The position numbers were made by a program, and so were the translations under genes. Shown here piece after piece: positions 61,958-64,000 of a stretch of DNA of 64,000 nt. This DNA is from Microvirga rosea (GTDB lineage: Bacteria > Pseudomonadota > Alphaproteobacteria > Rhizobiales > Beijerinckiaceae): NCBI RefSeq assembly GCF_020595095.1, contig NZ_JAJDOP010000003.1:1-64000 (forward strand). The letters are read 5' to 3'. Each line of letters begins with the position of its first letter. Position 1 is the stretch's first letter. Below the pieces are notes generated by a model. The model searched no databases. It had not been told where the DNA came from and worked only from the letters and a program-made list of their open reading frames with translations.

Positions 61958-62785
61958 TCACCCTGAATAGCTTACTTGCCATTCATACTCGAAAATCTGT
62001 GTCGGTTGTTGAAAGCCCTTGAGGTATCTCGAACCTCGATCGATGAATTTGAATATTTCTGCGACCTCCGCGCGAACATTTGGCGAAACAAGAACCTGAT
62101 CGGAACCAGCTTCCATACACATCCGGGATGCGCATTGCACAGTCGATCCAAATAGATCGTGACTATCCTCCACGGGCTCGCCGCAATCTAACCCGATGCG
62201 GATATGAATAGGCTCCGCGCTCGCGCGGTTATAGTATTCGAAGGAGGTTTGAATTTCGCCCGCGCATTTCAATGCGGCTTCGCTCGAGTCGAATGAGCCC
62301 ATGATGCCGTCGCCAAGGTGCTTGATCTCGCGTCCGTCATGATGGGCGAGCGCGCGCCGCACCAAGGCATCGTGGACGCGAACAAGTTCGGTGGCAGCTT
62401 TGTCGCCAAGCCGAACTGTCATCTCTGTCGATCCTACGATGTCGGTGAACATAATGGTGCGATGCGCGGATTCCTTATTTCGGTTGTCGGCTTGAGGAGA
62501 GGAGTGCGGATCGCTAATGCGTCCCAGAAACGCCTCCACTGTTGAGAGTGCAACCTGAATGACTTCGCCGGCTACGTGTCCATGGGCATCCTGATGAACC
62601 CGCTGGGCTGTCTCATGGTCTGGGGCATCGATCAGACAGAAGACGGTTCCCCGCTCTTCGTCGAACCAATAGGTCAGGAACTTGACCCCATAGCGATCCT
62701 GAATCGACAGGTCTTTGAGGTGCGCTTCCGCAACCTCCGTTGCGTTCGTGCCTTTCATGTCATGACGGTCTAGGAAGATTGGCAT
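61958..62785 (-). CDS. DUF4242 domain fused to class III adenylate/guanylate cyclase
   Basis: A 275-residue cytoplasmic protein. Residues 1-80 match DUF4242 (MPIFLDRHDMKGTNATEVAEAHLKDL, FCLIDAPDHETAQRVHQDAHG), a small ferredoxin-like fold found alone in putative Ni-binding proteins. Residues about 105-270 form a class III nucleotide cyclase: HRTIMFTDIVGSTEMTVRLGD (metal Asp), REIKHLGDGIMGSFDS (second Asp), RIGLDCGEP, and FGSTVQCASRMC in the transition-state region. ATG 62785 is chosen for the AAGGAG 6 nt upstream. The product (cAMP or cGMP) and the signal are not readable. Confidence 0.87.
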   Translation of the reverse strand: MPIFLDRHDMKGTNATEVAEAHLKDLSIQDRYGVKFLTYWFDEERGTVFCLIDAPDHETAQRVHQDAHGHVAGEVIQVALSTVEAFLGRISDPHSSPQADNRNKESAHRTIMFTDIVGSTEMTVRLGDKAATELVRVHDALVRRALAHHDGREIKHLGDGIMGSFDSSEAALKCAGEIQTSFEYYNRASAEPIHIRIGLDCGEPVEDSHDLFGSTVQCASRMCMEAGSDQVLVSPNVRAEVAEIFKFIDRGSRYLKGFQQPTQIFEYEWQVSYSG

Positions 62786-62893
62786 TGTCGTCTCCTTCCC
62801 GGTTTCCAACATGGCGGGCGAGCCTTGCTGATGGGAGATCATAACCTGTTGCGAAGGTCCTCGTATCCACCCGATCTGCCACATATGAAGTGA

Positions 62894-63973
62894 CTAGAAG
62901 GTCCAGGACCCGCCGGCCGAGAGGCCACGCTTGGAGGCCCGCACGCCGTTCGGTAATCGGACATGAAGATGGCTCCCGAAGCGGTTTCGATATTCCGCGG
63001 GACCAATGCCCGTGTGGCGCCTAAAGAGATCGCGGAAGAACATGACATCTCCGTAACCAACAGCTTGGCTGACTTCCTGAATGGTTTGATGTTCCTCCTC
63101 AAGAAGCCTTTTCGCCATGTTCATGCGGATGGCATGCATATAGCTCAAGGGCGTATGGCCGGTTGCCGCCTTGAAGCGGCGAACGAAGTTTCGCGGACTC
63201 ATGCCCACCTGCACGGCAATGGCGTCCAGACTGATGGACCGCTGGAAATGGGTGTGAATCCAGTCCTGAGCGCGCCGGATGCTCTCATCGCGGTGATCGG
63301 TGCGGAGCGCCACATCTGCGAAGGCGACCTGCCAGGTCCGCGGCATCTCCAGCAGGAGAGCCCTGGCGCATTCGCGGGCAAGATCGTGGCTGCCGAACCT
63401 TTCGACCAGGTAGAGGCTCAAGTCCGCGGCGGAGTTGACGCCGCCGCCGCAGAACACATTGCCGGCATCCGTTATGAGATACTCCGGTTGCCAGTCCACA
63501 TGGGGAAACCGCTTCTGGTAGGTGTCGGTAAGCCCCCAGTGCGTGGTCGCTCGCTTACCATCGAGCAGGCCCGCTTCGGCCATGAGAGCGACACCGGAGC
63601 AGACCCCCGCGATCTTGGCACCCTCTGTAGCCCAGCGTTGAAGCCAGGGAATGACCGCGGCATTGCGCTCGATCACTGCGTCGATGGCATATCCCGTGCG
63701 CACCAGCGTCTCGAAGGGCAATCCGCCGGCAGGGACGAAAACGATGTCCGGGCGTTCTACGTTTTCCATGGCGCAGGACGGGATGAGCGAAACCAGCCGG
63801 TCCGTCACGGCCGGTTCGCCGCCCGGAGAAGCGGTGGTCACGCGGAACCGGGGGGCGGGGGCACGCCCGGTAAGCAGATTCCACAGTACGCCCGCGTTCC
63901 GGAAGATCTCCAAAGGGAGCAAGGCAGTCGAGGCGCATCCGCCATTGAGAAGTAGAACAGCCACATGGAGCAT
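62894..63973 (-). CDS. GlxA-family AraC-type regulator
   Basis: A 359-residue transcription factor with an N-terminal DJ-1/PfpI-like domain (about 1-185; the elbow Cys is in KIAGVCSGVALMAEAGLL) and a C-terminal AraC double helix-turn-helix (about 220-320, ISLDAIAVQVGMSPRNFVRRFKAATG and TIQEVSQAVGYGDVMFFRDLFRRHTG). Relatives control catabolism of amines, betaines or nitrile-type compounds. Its target is not evident; upstream lies beyond the window. Confidence 0.92.
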   Translation of the reverse strand: MLHVAVLLLNGGCASTALLPLEIFRNAGVLWNLLTGRAPAPRFRVTTASPGGEPAVTDRLVSLIPSCAMENVERPDIVFVPAGGLPFETLVRTGYAIDAVIERNAAVIPWLQRWATEGAKIAGVCSGVALMAEAGLLDGKRATTHWGLTDTYQKRFPHVDWQPEYLITDAGNVFCGGGVNSAADLSLYLVERFGSHDLARECARALLLEMPRTWQVAFADVALRTDHRDESIRRAQDWIHTHFQRSISLDAIAVQVGMSPRNFVRRFKAATGHTPLSYMHAIRMNMAKRLLEEEHQTIQEVSQAVGYGDVMFFRDLFRRHTGIGPAEYRNRFGSHLHVRLPNGVRASKRGLSAGGSWTF

Positions 63974-64000
63974 CGGAAATCTCCCCTTGGCAGTCTCGCC

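Noticed and set aside
1..64000. CRISPR arrays, tRNA or rRNA genes, integrases, insertion sequences
   Set aside because: Looked for regular spacer repeats, cloverleaf-like segments and transposase motifs and found none.

Overview
The window looks like chromosome of a high-GC alphaproteobacterium, most likely Hyphomicrobiales (Methylobacteriaceae or Rhizobiales type). The signs are many binding-protein-dependent ABC transporters, ROK, RpiR and MocR regulators, an Irr-like iron box and a clade I (Tat-exported) nos cluster. The genus is inference only. No rRNA, tRNA, CRISPR array, insertion sequence or integrase was recognised.

Layout. 1-9.4 kb: the end of an autotransporter, a membrane protein of unknown function, an ABC-F ATPase, a 0.78 kb gap full of alternating inverted repeats, peptidase T, a GH1-like glycosidase paired with an ABC exporter, a PilZ protein and a DUF983 protein. 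9.4-11 kb: a MocR-type regulator behind two TTGTATG/CATACAA dyads. 11-22.3 kb: a carbohydrate module. On the minus strand are a binding protein, two permeases, an argininosuccinate-lyase-like enzyme, an ATPase and a PfkB kinase; divergently are a ROK regulator, a large PIG-L deacetylase and an EamA permease.

22.4-43.8 kb: a long peptide/amide scavenging region. It holds a DapF-like epimerase, a LysR regulator, an M81 (MlrC-like) metallopeptidase, an amidohydrolase and a complete oligopeptide ABC transporter. This transporter is followed, with overlapping ends, by a two-domain protein joining an L,D-transpeptidase (YkuD) domain to an AstE/AspA-type zinc hydrolase. Next come a MurR/RpiR-type regulator, a second complete peptide ABC transporter, an alpha/beta hydrolase and an M20 amidohydrolase. 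This is the least conventional part of the window.

44-59.3 kb: an anaerobic respiration block. ubiX and ubiD are divergent from ubiT-ubiU-ubiV (oxygen-independent ubiquinone synthesis), followed by a DUF6455 protein and the nitrous oxide reductase operon nosRZDFYLX. A ferritin-like di-iron protein is divergent from nosR. Three 14-bp FNR/NNR-type boxes (TTG-N8-CAA) sit in front of ubiT, the DUF6455 gene and between nosR and the ferritin-like gene, suggesting one low-oxygen/NO regulon linking quinone supply to N2O respiration.

59.3-64 kb: a decayed siderophore locus (receptor with two in-frame stops, its barrel lost by a deletion that abuts a frameshifted siderophore-interacting protein) still preceded by an iron-control-element-like dyad. 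After it lie a small membrane protein, a DUF4242-adenylate/guanylate cyclase fusion and a GlxA-family AraC regulator.
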